From NCBI GenBank assembly GCA_026122225.1, contig JANEZZ010000987.1:186001-250000 (forward strand): a DNA stretch of 64,000 nt. The letters run 5' to 3'. Shown here piece by piece: positions 20,481-33,177 of this stretch (the stretch's first letter is position 1; each line of letters starts with the position of its first letter). Source of the stretch: Heloderma charlesbogerti. Its lineage: Eukaryota > Chordata > Lepidosauria > Squamata > Helodermatidae. A program made the position numbers and the translations under genes. The notes beneath the pieces were generated by a model. It saw only the letters and a program-made list of their open reading frames with translations, ran no database searches and was not told the origin of the DNA.

Positions 20481-21469
20481 TGACACCTATGGTCCCTAAG
20501 AGAGCATCCCAGGGATCAAAGGATATGGTAGATCGCCCATCCCAAAGCGGTAGACATTGCTATGACCTCAGGAGAGGGAATCTGAGATCGAACTGTTCCC
20601 CCACCAACATCAACCCCTTGCAGCCACTGCAGAAACCAGCGCAGCAGTTACTCTTCCAAGGTCTCAACAGTGACATTGGAAAAGCTTGGGGAAAGGAAAA
20701 AGGGGGTGAAATGGGGGTGGGGTGGGGAGGGAGGAGTAAAGGCCAGAATTTGCAGTGCCTTAATGCTTCTGCATTGCTCATCCCACACACAACAAAGTAG
20801 GTCAGCTAGATGAGACAAGAGGCTCATAGCTAAAACTGTAGCAAAAAGGAAGAACGGGAGGTGTTTTTGCCTCTGTCCTCCTCCCACCGTGCCTCAGTCC
20901 TGCTGGCAGGGCATAGGATAAACAGAGGGCTTTCATTTAGGAGCCCTTTGTCTGTAGAAAGGCAATCCGTTAGGATTGTGCTCTAAATTGTGGTGCCTGA
21001 ACATAAAGGGCTTCCGTTATATTCTATGGTGATGAAATATGGAGATATCCTTTACAATTAAGAGTTTCCAGAGGCTTTTGTGTTTGAACTGAAAACGTTA
21101 TGGTCTGAGATTACAATTTAGCTTGGTGACCTAACATGAACTTTGTAGTACTCAGGCCTCAAGAGTGTGAGAAGGAATTGGACTTCTGTACAACATCAGT
21201 TCCTGCAATTGGCAGGCAGTATGAAGTCTCTCAATTAGCCAGATCTGGTACAAATACTAGGAGCCTGAGCTTCTGCCTTTGCCTAGTCAACAAAGCCACT
21301 CAGGAACCAACCTCCAGTTCAAACCACCAACCTCACGGTTCCTGAGCTGATTCAAGTATGGCCATCCATGAGCTTGGCCTGCCTAGACTCAAGCATGGCC
21401 ACCCATGTGCTTGGCCTGTCCCTGACATCGGGACATCTGACAACTCTCTAGCTGACTCAGCATCCCAAT

Positions 21470-21600
21470 AACCTAAGCTGGGGTAAGTAACCTGCAGCTG
21501 TCCATGGACTCCAGCTTCTATCATCACTGGCCATGCTGGATGGTGATGACAAACGTTGGAGACCAACAATATCTGGAGGGCTACAACCTGCCCACCCCTA
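21470..21600. repeat. Palindromic hAT-like MITE remnant (CAGGGGTG family)
   Basis: The right side ATATCTGGAGGGCTACAACC then TGCCCACCCCTAA matches the end of the element at 25828. The left arm is decayed. Same family as 25698-25828 and 50549-50686. Confidence 0.55.
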
Positions 21601-21747
21601 ATCTGAGCTTTTAGGACGTAGGAGACTAACTTCTATAATTCATGTGCCACTGTAAGAAAATGATCCTCAAAATTCAATCTTCTTAGGAGCTAAAGTTTAA
21701 TAGACCTAATAGAGTATTCTTAAAAGAATACAGAGTGGTTTATAGAA

Positions 21748-22724
21748 TTGTTGTTGTTCAGTCGTTCAGTCGTGTCCGACTCTTCGTGACCCCATGGACC
21801 ATAGCACGCCAGGCCCTCCTGTCCTGCGCTCTCTCCCGGAGCGTGCTCAAGTTCATATTCATTGCATCCGTGATGCTATCTAGCCATCTCATCCTCTGCC
21901 GTCCCCTTCTCCTTTTGCCTTCAGTCTTTCCCAGCATCAGGGTCTTTTCCAGGGAGTTTTCTCTTCGCATTAGGTGGCCAAAATATTGGAGCTTCAGCTT
22001 CATTATCTGTCCTTCCAATGAACACTCAGGGTTGATTTCCTTTAGGATGGACTGATTTGACCTCCTTGCAGTCCAGGGGACTCGTAAGAGTCTTCTCCAG
22101 CACCACAGTTCAAAAGCATCAATTCTTCGGCGCTCAGCCTTCCTTATAGTCCAGCTCTCACAGCCATACATTACTACTGGGAAAACCATAGCTTTGATTA
22201 GACGGACCTTTGTCGGCAAGGTGATGTCTCTGCTTCTTACTATGCTGTCTAGGTTTGCCATAGCTTTCCTTCCAAGGAGCAAGCGTCTTTTAATTTCATG
22301 GCTACAGTCACCATCTACGGTGATCTTGGAGCCCAAGAAAGTAAAATCTGTCACTGCTTCCATTTCTTCCCCTTCTATATGCCAGGAAGTGATAGGGCCA
22401 GATGACATGATCTTAGTTTTTTTAATGTTGAGTTTCAAACCAGCTTTTGCACTCTCCTCTTTCACCCTCAACAAGAGGCTCTTGAGATCCTCTTCGCTTT
22501 CTGCCATTAGGGTGGTATCGTCTGCATATCGGAGGTTGTTGATAATTCTCCCGGCAATCTTAATTCCGACCTCTGATTCATCCAGCCCGGCATTTCTCAT
22601 GATGTACTCTGCATATAAGTTAAATAAGCAGGGTGACAATATGCAGCCTTGTCGTACTCCTTTCCCAATTTTGAACCAATCGGTTGTTCCATGTCTGGTT
22701 CTTACTGTTGCTTCTTGACCCTCA
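21748..22724 (-). mobile_element. BovB LINE 3' half, copy 3
   Basis: The minus strand runs from within the RT (GQEATVRTGHG region near 22720) to the (AAC)n tail at 21748. An uninterrupted 293-codon frame (22639-21758) covers SPCLFNLYAEY, YADDTTLMAESEED, the thumb region and the C-terminal MVHGVTKSRTRLND. It is 5' truncated by the usual incomplete reverse transcription; no clear TSD. The open frame over most of 1 kb suggests a fairly recent insertion. Because the endonuclease and RT start are missing, it is not functional. Confidence 0.92.
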
Positions 22725-23441
22725 AATACCCTGATGAAATTTTACCCCTTGCAACTTTGATTTTTACATTAAGCATAAACCATCAGTTTATAAGTTACAC
22801 CAACTAATCGGAACACAAATATTTTTGTGTTACACCAACTAATTGTTACACCAACTAATCAGAACACAAATGAAATTATAAATACTGAGCAAGATTTCAG
22901 CCTGAAAAGGTTGTCATAGCCATGACAATTCTGAATTCCTATTCTTCCCATGTCTATTTATTAACAACATTTTAAACAGATTATTTAACCTTCCTGTGTC
23001 CATATGTTACACATACATTTTCCTCTGGAGTAAAAACATCAACATTAATCAACAGAAGTATTTGCTAGGGAACATTTCTACCATTTCCCCAGATAGGAAT
23101 TGCAGGAGATGAAATTTTGGCACATGGAATAGCTGGCACACTAGTAATGATTTCTGATTCCCAAGAAGAAACATCAATTTAGTTTAGAATTGCTTGATCA
23201 TCATAGGAATACTCTCTCTTGAACCTAGACATTAGTGATAGCCAATCAAGGCCTTACACAGGCCAGAACACACAACAGAAAACTACCCCCATTTCTGAAT
23301 CCCCCCCCCCCCGCATTCTCTATTCATGAAGATACAGTCCAGGATACAAATTCACCCAATGGTATTGTTTATTTTAGCTGGAGATAGATAGTTGTTTTTA
23401 AACAAGTTGAAAGTGGTTTGAAAGGAGCATTACCTCTCATT

Positions 23442-24010
23442 GGCTCAGTTCAGACGTAACACTAAACCGTGGTTTAGCCTTGTCATACACGTCCTCCTCC
23501 CCACATTCTTCTTCCCCTCATGCGTTCCAGTTTACATTTTTTCCATTATTGCCTCTGTATTGAAACAATATAGAAATGTGCAAAAGTAGCAAAACTTGCA
23601 TACTAGAGGTGAAAGTGGGGTAAATAAACACAAGTTGAGAAGTGAACCTTCTTTCACACAGCCTTCAACTCTCTGGGGATTAAACCTATAGAATCAAATT
23701 TTGGCTTAATAATCAGAGCTATATATAAACATCATGTGCTGAAATGAAACCACTTAGTTCCTGCTTTGCTCCCCCTTTTGCATGAGCAACTGAACAAATT
23801 AGGAAGCTGCAGTTAAATACAGCTTCCCGTTACTGGGAACTATGGTTAATGATTTCCAAACAAGCAAAGATATGGAAGCCAACTTTAAACCATGGCTTCA
23901 TATTCTGGCTTATTTAGAAGTTATTAACCATATTTTCCCAGTTTGGACATGACAGGAAGTTATGGTTAACTGTGCCTTTCTGGCTTGCTTCACCACTCAT
24001 GCAAAGCAGC
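23442..24010. repeat. Probable MITE related to 31.7 kb element, right end unclear
   Basis: The left terminus GGCTCAGTTCAGACGTAACA then CTAAACCGTGGTTTAG matches the inverted repeat of 31704-32046 (CAGACATAATGCTGAACCAT, AGTTTAG). Internal short stretches such as TTTAAACCATGGCTT also fit, but no matching right end was found. Confidence 0.4.
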
Positions 24011-25010
24011 TGCATATTGGTGCAGGGGGCTCAAGCATTTCTTGGTCTATTAAGCTAGTATCTGATTGTCCAAACTGGGCGACTGTCTGTCTCCAGGCTT
24101 TTTAAAAATCTTCCTCTTGCCAAGCAGCATAGCGTGTTACTGTTCCACAAATACAAGTCCAAACTTCCCTATGTGGTACACGGATGCAACTGACCAGTTG
24201 TTTGGATCCTCACCACAAATCTGTGGAAATATCTATAACAACCTTTGTTCAGTTTTAGCTGCACTAGCTTTGAGATTATATTCACTCTCATTTTAACAGC
24301 CAGTATCTACCAAAGAAGTAGGAACAAAGGCATGTGCTAAAATAAGAAACATATATGGTTTAAAGATTTATTTCCATCTGTATTTCCATTCTGGTATAAC
24401 CACCTCATCACTAGCAGACAAAATACTCTGCCTTTGTGGAACCATTGTCAAGAGGATTTTTCTCTGTCAGCTTTAGCATTTCACTTGAACTTCTTTCTTT
24501 AGCAGGCACTCACACAGCTGAGATTCATAATAAGTGTTACTCAGAATGAATATACAGATTGAGGAGGGCAACATGGCTGTACAGAATTAAAATTTAGCTG
24601 TTAGTTATATAGAATATTAGCTCATGAAGTAATAGCAGTGACCAATTAGCAATAGCGGTGACCAAAGATGACTAAGAATACTGTCATATGCCAAATAGTA
24701 ATCTACACATTATGTGTTACACATAGATAAACCTGATTCAGTCCAAGAACTGTTTACAAGGACAACAACGGTTGTACTGATCCAACAGCTCTGGTGTTCA
24801 CTGGGAACTCTGCAGATGCAGTGTACTCTGCAAGTACAGAAGATCCCCAATGAGAGATCAGAAAAGCCTCCACACTTGCATGTGAGCCTTAGATCATTGG
24901 ATCATGCACAATATTTCCATCATGTCTATCAGAAGTCACCCTACAGAACTGCACACTAATAATCTGATTTCTCTTTTCAAACTGATATGTGGATTCCCTT
25001 GATGGTAGGG

Positions 25011-25169
25011 TTCATAGAATCATAGGGTTAGAAGGGGCCTACAAGACCATCGAGTCCAACCCCCTGCTCACTGCAGGAAGACTGATTCCCAGGTCGTCTC
25101 CCATCCAAGTACTAACCCGGGCTGACCTTGCTTAGCGTCTGAGATCAGACAAGATTGGGTGCATCCAGC
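25011..25169 (-). mobile_element. 5S rRNA-derived SINE with CR1-like tail
   Basis: On minus the first 90 bp match 5S rRNA from about nt 20: TGTCTGATCTCAGACGCTAA, then GTTAGTACTTGGATGGGAGA, which includes the A-box and C-box of the internal pol III promoter. This joins a CR1 3' end, GGGGGTTGGACTCGATGG then CCCTATGATTCTATGAA. A pol III head fused to a LINE tail is the layout of a SINE3-type element. It could instead be a chance junction between a 5S pseudogene and a CR1 tail; finding other copies would decide. Confidence 0.75.
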
Positions 25170-25697
25170 TTCTTAGGAAACTTTAACTTTAAACCAGACT
25201 TGGACTGGGCAGCCCTTCAAATAAATGTCACATGTCTTCAGATGAAGAGATTGCCTTCTTTCTTTTCTTTTCCTTGCATTTGGGGCAAAGGTGTACTCTT
25301 TCTGCCCCTCCCCTGAGAAGACCTCAATTTCCCCTTCATAAAGGGAGAAGGAATTCAGTAAATGACATCAAACTTGAGTAAAGGTGAGTAGGGTGCTGAA
25401 ATGCAGTATCCCTGCAAGAAGCTGGGAAGGAGAACTTTGAAACTATTGTGTTCCCTAGTTGCATAATCATTATATTCTTCTATTCCTTGGGAAATCCATG
25501 AACTCTATTTCTGGTTCAAAGATTTAATGAAGAGACACATTTTGCAGTACAAGAGAACCTCTAAGAAGTCTTTTTTAAATGAGAACTTTTTAAAAAAGTA
25601 CAGACCTACTTAAGCTATAATTAAGTGTACCTTGTGTCCTGCAGAAGAGGATCTGATAGCCAACTGATATATACCCTTAGTGCAAGTCCACATGATG

Positions 25698-25828
25698 CTC
25701 AGCTACAAACCCTCCAGATATTTTGGCCTACAGCTTCCATCAGCCCAAGTCAGGATAGCCAATGGTGAGGGATGATGGGAGTTGTAAGCCAACAACAACT
25801 GGGAGGGGGCACAAGTTGCCCACCCCTG
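25698..25828. repeat. Palindromic hAT-like MITE (CAGGGGTG family)
   Basis: It has CCTCCAGATATTTTGG and GGGAGTTGTAAGCCAACAAC in inverted relation and a right terminus GCCCACCCCTG at 25828. It is a foldback element of about 130 bp; the left terminus is decayed. Confidence 0.65.
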
Positions 25829-28800
25829 CTCTAAGGCAAACTCAAGTATTTAGGTAAAAAACAACAAACTTGGTACTTGGATTTAATGGAGAAATAGTCT
25901 TTAACCCAGGGATAAGAAGCTGTGGAATTGCTACCCACAGAAACAAGAGGCCAAAATAGAATTCCAATAGGCAACTTTGAAAAAGAAAAATCTTTCAATA
26001 TCTATCACTAAGCTTCTGGAGTGGAGGTGAAGGCATTTTTAAAAAATCTTCTGGGTTTCTTGATCCCTGAGATAATTCCTGAACTCTCTAGTTATTATTG
26101 CTGATTGCATCATTAATGAACCTACTACAAGTAATCAGAAAGAATAAAGCTTTTTCATCCTGCTCAGTTACCTTTACCGTTTTGAGGTAGGGGCAACCAG
26201 AAATAAATTGTCCCACTGCAAATAAATCAAATGGAAATTCCAGTATTAGCAGGCTAAACCTGTGGTGTGGAGAAGTATGACAAAAAGTTTATTTGAATCA
26301 AGAATTCCCTTCCATAACAAAGAGAAACATATATACAAGCCAATACAGTACTTAATTACTCCCTTTGTAGCAGAGACTAATACGCATTATTAAAAAAAAA
26401 TTACAAAGTAATATGCTATCTGTTTCCCAGCACACTTTCAATCATGCTGTTAATTAAGAGCAGGAAACCTTCAAAAGCAGTTTGACTTGCATGTGTTGCT
26501 CTGGAAGCAGAGGAAAGGAAAGCAATTTGGGAAAAGGTGGTGAAATGGACAGACAGTCAAACCTTCTTTTGATAAGACTCAACATGCTTTTCCAAGACCC
26601 TTCAGTAAATAGTCTAGCAGAGTTTGGCAAATGATTCAGAGTTCTCCCGAGGGATTAGATGCCATAGTACAAGTTCCAACATCAGATTAGCCAGGTCTTT
26701 CAATTACTAAGGGGCACAGAAGAATTATATCACCAGACCTGCACTAATCCGCTTCATCATAACTGAATATTTTCTAATAAAAGGTGCAATCCGAACTATG
26801 AACTCAGAAACCCCTTTCCACACAGAAAAGGAAAGTTTGAGAGTTCTTTGGAAGGGGGTATGCTTTCATCCCTCAGAAAGCTTGAGATTTGCTATGGAGT
26901 GCAGAGATTCCTTTCTAGTACCTCCAGTGTACCGTTGTGTGTTGACTCCGTAGGAAGCAGAATGCAGATACAGACCTTTTCAATCACTGTCTTATGGATA
27001 GTGTTGTGTGCCTTTGTTTACATGGTAATTAATTCTTATACAAATGTGCTTTACATATATAGCCCTTTAATAAGGGCCAAGTCTGAACACTTTTCTTATG
27101 AACGTATACAGAGACTTCACATGGTGTAGCTCAGTAACAAACATGGCAAGGACAGAGAAGCCAGGTCATAACATTCCATTCCAGTTTCCCAAGCATTCTG
27201 TTACACTCTCACATGACTGAGAAATGGAACCCAGGATGGAACTATACTGATTTTAAAAAGGTTTGATTCTCAAAGGCTGGTATTATCAGGAGCAGGGTTA
27301 GCCCCTACCCTAAAAGGTGTTCCTGAGTGCACCCATTACTTTTCCCCAAAAAAGTGAATGGCAACCCCTCCTTTCTATGGGAGAAAATAAAGTGCTATCC
27401 TTCTAGACACAGTTACAATGCAGGCAAAATCTGTCTTTCCCTGACAGTTGGTGGGTTGCTCTCAGGTTTGGCAGCTGTCGCTGAGCAGCAGCAAGACTAA
27501 CACTGAGGAAGAGGAACCAGCTGGATCAGGAAAGCCAATGGTGCAGGCTGTGGAGATGCTGAACCTAGATGCAGGGCCTACACTGAACCTATCTGCCAGG
27601 AGCCCCTTCAGCCAAAGTCCTCCAAACTAGGAGACCCAGAGACAGCACCCTCAGAGGAACTGGTCCCTTTACACCAGAGGTTTTGTACTCTCTAGTGCCT
27701 GCTTGCCATTGCAGGCAATGCACAAGGTGGGAGCTAACTGAGAGGTGACAGAGTCCAGAGAACTACCCCTTCAAGGCTTTCAACTCTACATGAAGGGGGA
27801 TGGTGCCCATTAAATGATCTTTCTTATACACAACCTACCTGCAACTAACAAACTGAAAAATACTATTGTGTATTTTACTAAGAACAGATTCTTGTTGTAT
27901 ATTTTGTACTCAGATATATATCCCGAGTACAAAATACACAAGCCTCTTGTCAAGTGTGAAAGATATATGTGCGTAAACTTTTATCAATGTCGCTTTAAAA
28001 TACTCAGTAGAAGCAACTGGGAAGGCCCCCGCTTTCAAGTGTTTTCAAGGGACAAATGACTAATTTTATATGTGTGTGTCCTTCATACTTGGCAAGAGGA
28101 GTACAAAATGTACAAAGAATCGGAGCCAAAATAGACATGACATCAGGAGATCTATGATACGTGTGTGTGTGTGATGGGTAAGGGTCAATTTCCAGTGGGA
28201 AAGTGGTACAGAAATCATCGATCTTGCAACATCATACCTAGTTGTATCCTCAGTTATAACCAAACACACAATTCAAGTTTCCAGTTTTTAATCTAGTTGC
28301 TTTAATGAGACACGCCTCAAGCTGAGAGAAAAAGTCTATTGTGACAAACTGAAATTTATGAAGCACACAATTAGTTTTTATTTTAAACATCTTCTCTAGG
28401 GCCAGACTGAAATGCTTATGATTGCCATTCTGTTGGAATAATCTCTCCCCCCTCTCTGCTTGAGGCTTGCCTCTCTTTTTGTTTGTTGTTGTTGTTGTTA
28501 TTGTTTTGGGGGGGTTACCCCATTTCACTTAAGGTATATTTAGCCTGTCCATTCTGAAGAACTCGCTGTCCAAGGATGGAGAAAATGTAAGACTTAATTA
28601 TCGCAGACCTTTTCCACTCACTGAGACCTTTGCTCATTCCAGTACATGTTACCCATAGCACAATCTCATACTACTCCATTCCCCATAATTCATATTTCAT
28701 CTGTACCTCATAACAGCTGGAGTGCATGCCCAAACAGAAGCAACATTTAATGAACTCTTAGTATTGACTCCAGAGGAATTTCTGTGTCCTGTTGAGCTTG

Positions 28801-29216
28801 TGAACTCAAATTCAGCAAAATTGCTCTACAGGAGACAATCATTTCCACTGCTCATTTTTTAAACTCTGCTGCATCTTACAAGTGCCTCTAGTCATCTGTT
28901 TCTGCTGCATGATACATCATTTAAATGACAATTCAGAAATTGGACCAGATGGATGTGTAATCCAAAACCACAAAGATGTTTCCTAAGAGCAAAAGCTATT
29001 AATAATCTAAATAGTGTTCTTTGAACACTAAGTGGGAGAATGGGTGCATGTTCCATTTTAAATTGTACTGTGTTACAGCTCTTTGTGAACCCAAGGTCGC
29101 TCTCATCACCCTCCTCCTGATCATAAAAAGAGAGATATGCTGAAATATATCCTAATGGCATGTCTTTTTCACTCTTTTAACAAGTACGTGTCACAAAACA
29201 GAAAAAAGATAACTCA

Positions 29217-30615
29217 TTTTATTTTATTTATTTATTTATTATTAAATTTATTGATCGCCCATCTGGCTGGTCACCCAGCCACTCTGGGCGATGTACAACA
29301 TACAATAAAAACAGTTTAAAACAATAAAATTCTACAATAAAAACATTTTCTAAAATACCCTAACCCACCCCAAATGCCTGCCTGAACAACAACGTTTTTA
29401 ATGCACGACGGAAGTTCATTAAAGAGGGGGCATGATGGAGTTCCCTAGGGAGGGAGTTCCACAGAGTGGGGGCCACCACAGAAAAGGCCCTCTCCCTCGT
29501 CCCCACCAGTCTAGCTGTCCTGGCTGATGGGACAGAGAGAAGGCCATCCGAGGCTGATCTTGTTAAGCGGCCTGTCTGGTGCTGCTGGAGGCGCTCCTTA
29601 AGATAGGCTGGGCCGGAACCATATAGGGTTTTAAAGGTCAAAACCAACACCTTGAATTTGGCCCGGAAAACAACTGGTAACCAGTGCAACTCCTTCAGCA
29701 CTAGAGTGATGTGATCTCGCCGGCGGCTGCCTTTAATCAGGCGAGCCGCCGCGTTCTGTACCAGCTGCAGTTTCCGAACCATCTTCAAGGGTAACCCCAT
29801 GTAGAGCGCATTACAGTAGTCTAAACGAGAGGAGACTAGGGCATGTACTACCGATGGGAGCAGATGGTCGGGAAGGAAGGGGCGCAGCCGCCGTATCAGA
29901 TGGAGTTGATACAGCGCTGTCCGGCTCACAGCTGACACCTGAGCCTCCATGGACAGCTGGGAGTCCAAAATGACCCCCAGGCTGCGGACCTGGTCTTTCA
30001 AGGGTAGCCGTACCCCATTCAACACCAGGTCAACATCCCCCAGCCTCCTCTTGTCTCCCACCAAAAGTACCTCGGTCTTGTCAGGGTTCAGCTTCAGCCT
30101 ATTCCTCCCCATCCAGCCACTCACCGTCTCCAGACATTTGGACAGGGATTCTACGGCCAACCTTGGTGAAGATTTAAACGAGAGGTAGAGCTGCGTGTCA
30201 TCCGCATATTGATGACACTGCACCCCAAACCTCCTGATGATAGCCCCCATCTTCATATAGATGTTAAACAGCATCGGGGAGAGGATGGAACCCTGTGGCA
30301 CCCCACAAGTAAGTGGCCATGGGTCCAAAACCTCCTCTCCCAGTGCTACCCTCTGGTACCTGCCGGAGAGGAAGGACCGGAACCACCGCAATACGGTGTC
30401 CCCAATGCTCAACCCCTCCAGGCGGTCCAGGAGGATACCGTGGTCAACGGTATCGAAAGCCGCTGAGAGGTCGAGGAGAACAAGGAAGGAGCATTCACCC
30501 CTATCCAGAGCCCTCCTCATATCATCTACCAAGGCGACCAAGGCCGTTTCTGTCCCATGCCTCTCCTGCAGGCCCTGGCTAAGATATTTTACCAATATCT
30601 TATCACTTGCCACAC
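29217..30615 (-). mobile_element. L2 LINE, 5' truncated, with open RT frame
   Basis: The minus strand carries a 433-codon frame without stops (30661-29360). It shows FLVLLDLSAAFDTVDHGIL, GVPQGSILSPMLFNIYM, the YADD box in QYADDTQLYLSF, LNPDKTEVLLVG and a C-terminal FSVVAPTLWNSLPRELHHAP. This is the reverse transcriptase of the L2 clade. The 3' UTR ends near 29217 with an ATTTATTTATTTATT tail. The endonuclease half is missing. The intact frame and mild divergence suggest it is younger than the other L2 fragments here. The product would be cytoplasmic RNP protein if expressed, but this copy lacks a promoter. Confidence 0.9.
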
Positions 30616-31109
30616 GTCTTATGTCACTAATACATCTACTCCCTCCCCACACTCCAACCACACAGACAGGTTATTTCACAGAAGGAACACTGTTGCCAAT
30701 CAAAACAAAATACAGCATTTCATGTTAAGAGCAGTTAAATTTTAGCAATAGAATAAAATCCAGCCCTCAGGTTAAAGCGAAGCAACAACAGAAATGAGGA
30801 AAAGTAACATTTTCCAATAAGTATCAATTGACTCTGATCTGAAGAGTCTTGCCAGATATTTGTTGCTAACCTCCTTGAAAATCAACCTTATCTGTTTATA
30901 CTTTTTGATACAGACAGCAGCCACTTACCTTCCACAACCCTCAGGGCAAAGCACTAAGTAACACACATATATTAGGCTTGCCTCCCTATAGTCTGAACTA
31001 GCCTGAATATTTCTTTCAAGCAAGCAGTTAGGATATTACTGTTTTGGAAGAAAACAAGAATGTAATATAAGCACAAGAGATAAGCTGTACATATATATTC
31101 ATTCAGATT

Positions 31110-31640
31110 TCATAGAATCATAGAGCTGGCAAGGGCCATTTAAGCCATCAAATCCAATCCCCTGCTCAGCGCAGGAATCCAGTTTAAAACATCCGTGACA
31201 GATGGCTGTCTGGTCTCTGCTTGAATGCCTACAGCCACAGAGAGCCCACCACTTCACTAGGCAGTTGGCCCTACTGTCTGACTGCTCTGACCATTAGGAA
31301 GTTTTTCCTGATATTCAACCAAAATCTGCCTTCCTGTAACTTAAGCCTTGTTATTTTGTGTCCTACAGTCTTGGATGATAGAGAACAGGTCACGGCCCTC
31401 TTCTGTGTGACAACCCTTTAGGTCCTTGAACAGCACTATTCTATTCCCCCTCAGTCTTGTCTTCTCAAGGCTAAACATGCCCAGTTCCTTCAATCTTTCC
31501 TCATAGAATTTAGTGTCCAGTCTCCTGTTCGTTTTTGTTTCCCTTCTCTGAACTGGTTCCAATTTATCTGAACCTTTCTTAAAGTGTGGTGTCCAGAATT
31601 GAGGTGAGGTCTGGCCAGCGCAGGGAAGAACGGAACTATT
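31110..31640 (-). mobile_element. CR1 LINE 3' fragment
   Basis: The minus strand shows [33 protein letters not shown] and the 3' UTR ending with the CR1 terminus TTTCATAGAATCATAGAGCT (reversed). It is truncated upstream of about 31640, within the RT C-terminus. Confidence 0.85.
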
Positions 31641-31703
31641 ACTTCTAAGTAATAGTTCTTTCTAAGCTGTCTTCTTCACACTAGGCTTAAGGCAGGTACT
31701 AAT

Positions 31704-32046
31704 GGGCTGCTGCAGACATAATGCTGAACCATAGTTTAGTGTTATGAGAATGAGGCTTGAGTACCCCTGGGCTTGCATGCTCCTTGCTCCAGCATGGCCA
31801 CAAGGAGGAGTTTGGAAACTTTCACTCCATTTTTAAAAACTAACCACAGCTTGCTATGTCATCTTAACTATGGGCAGTGGAAACAAGCCAACTTCAAACC
31901 ATAGTTTAGAGTTTGGATAGTGGTACTTAATCTAAAATGGAAGCAGAAGCTTCCAGTCTCAGAGCCACACAGGAGGAGGAGAAGGGAGATGAGGCTTGTT
32001 CTTGTAATGCTAACCCATAGTTCAGCATTATGTGTGAACACAGCCT
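31704..32046. repeat. MITE with about 40-bp inverted termini
   Basis: The left end GCAGACATAATGCTGAACCA (31712 on) and the inverse of the right end CACACATAATGCTGAACTAT (to 32046) match through about 40 bp. The interior holds further TTAACTATG/CATAGTTTAG units. No TSD is clear and no ORF is present. Confidence 0.7.
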
Positions 32047-32629
32047 TTTAGAATATAAATGATTAATTATCAGCCAGTTTATTTCTGAAAGCTTAAAGGC
32101 ATTAACAAGTAAAGATACTATGCAAAGAAAGTAAAATAGGTATAGCCAAACCAGAATACATTTTTATTCTGAACATTTTATTTATTTAAAATATTTGTAT
32201 CTGCATTTAAATATTATCTATTTGCTCAAGGCAGCTAACTATTTTTAATCAATCATATAATATTTAAACAAAACACCAAAGCATAATGCAGAAAATAGAA
32301 ATGCACCGTTCTGTGAATATGTGGCAACAGAAAAGATAATAAAACATGCAGATTAACTTTCTAAAAAACCTTCAAACATGGTAAAATATAGAAGATAGCT
32401 AGCTAAAATGCAAATTAACCCCCCCCCTCCAACCATTACTTATAAAGCTGTTTTAGACAGATTCTGACCAGTCCCTCATAATCAACAACAAAGAATTTAT
32501 TGTACCTTAGCTATTTGCCATAATACACAGTTACAGGGAGGAAAAAGATCATTACACAATTTAAAACTCTACTAATACATCCCACTTTGTTGGGATTTGT
32601 CTTTTTTAAAAACTGTTTTAACTCTTTAA

Positions 32630-32726
32630 CTCTTTTAACAATTGTTTTATTCTTTTATCATGTTGTTCACCGCTCCGAAATCTTCTGATGAGGAGCGGTA
32701 TATAAATATTCTAAGTAAGTAATAGA
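32630..32726 (+). repeat. L2-related LINE 3' tail
   Basis: ATGTTGTTCACCGCTCCGAA, then TCTGATGAGGAGCGGTATAT and AAATATT form the LINE 3' end also seen at 43745-43870 (minus), 12905-13010 and 57385-57450. A solo LTR is inserted immediately after it. Confidence 0.6.
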
Positions 32727-32730
32727 CCAT

Positions 32731-33177
32731 TGTTACAAAAATTGTTTTCTTTTCCCTGGTAGACTTTCCAATTTGTTTACCAAGAACGAGAGGAGGCAGA
32801 GATCTGGTCCAACATGATTTTATTCTGCAGAATAAGGCAACCCTTGGGGCTAACGCTCCAACAAAGGTCACAATCAATTGATGTGATTCAAAAGTTTATA
32901 TAGGCAAGACCTTTGGGACTGTCTTACGCTTGCGCTGTACTAATCTCTTTGTCTACCTGGGAGGGAAACAGAAGACAGGCAGCACCTTTGACATATCTAG
33001 GCATGCGCAGAGAGGTAGCCTTGTACTCTAGTAAACACATTCTTGGCATTCCTGAGTCTCTGATAAGGCGTTGTGTCTTTGTTTAGCATGATTGTCTCAC
33101 ACTGAGGTAAAACGGACATAGCCTAGCTTATAAAATCATGGGATAACAGACGTACTACAACTGAAATTTCTATAACA
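32731..33177 (-). mobile_element. Solo LTR (retrovirus/Gypsy type) with 4-bp TSD
   Basis: 447 bp with short inverted termini TGTTATA...TGTAACA (minus reading) and a perfect 4-bp duplication CCAT (32727-32730 and 33178-33181). On minus it has a TATA box (CCTATATAAAC, about 32905) and a polyadenylation signal (AGAATAAAATC, about 32825) in LTR order. No internal gag/pol sequence is adjacent, so recombination between two LTRs probably removed it. A 4-bp TSD fits class I endogenous retroviruses or some Gypsy elements. The LTR is known only from structure; the family is not identified. Confidence 0.8.

Noticed and set aside
25085..25169. Functional 5S rRNA gene
   Set aside because: The first 20 nt are missing and the 3' end is replaced by a CR1 tail.
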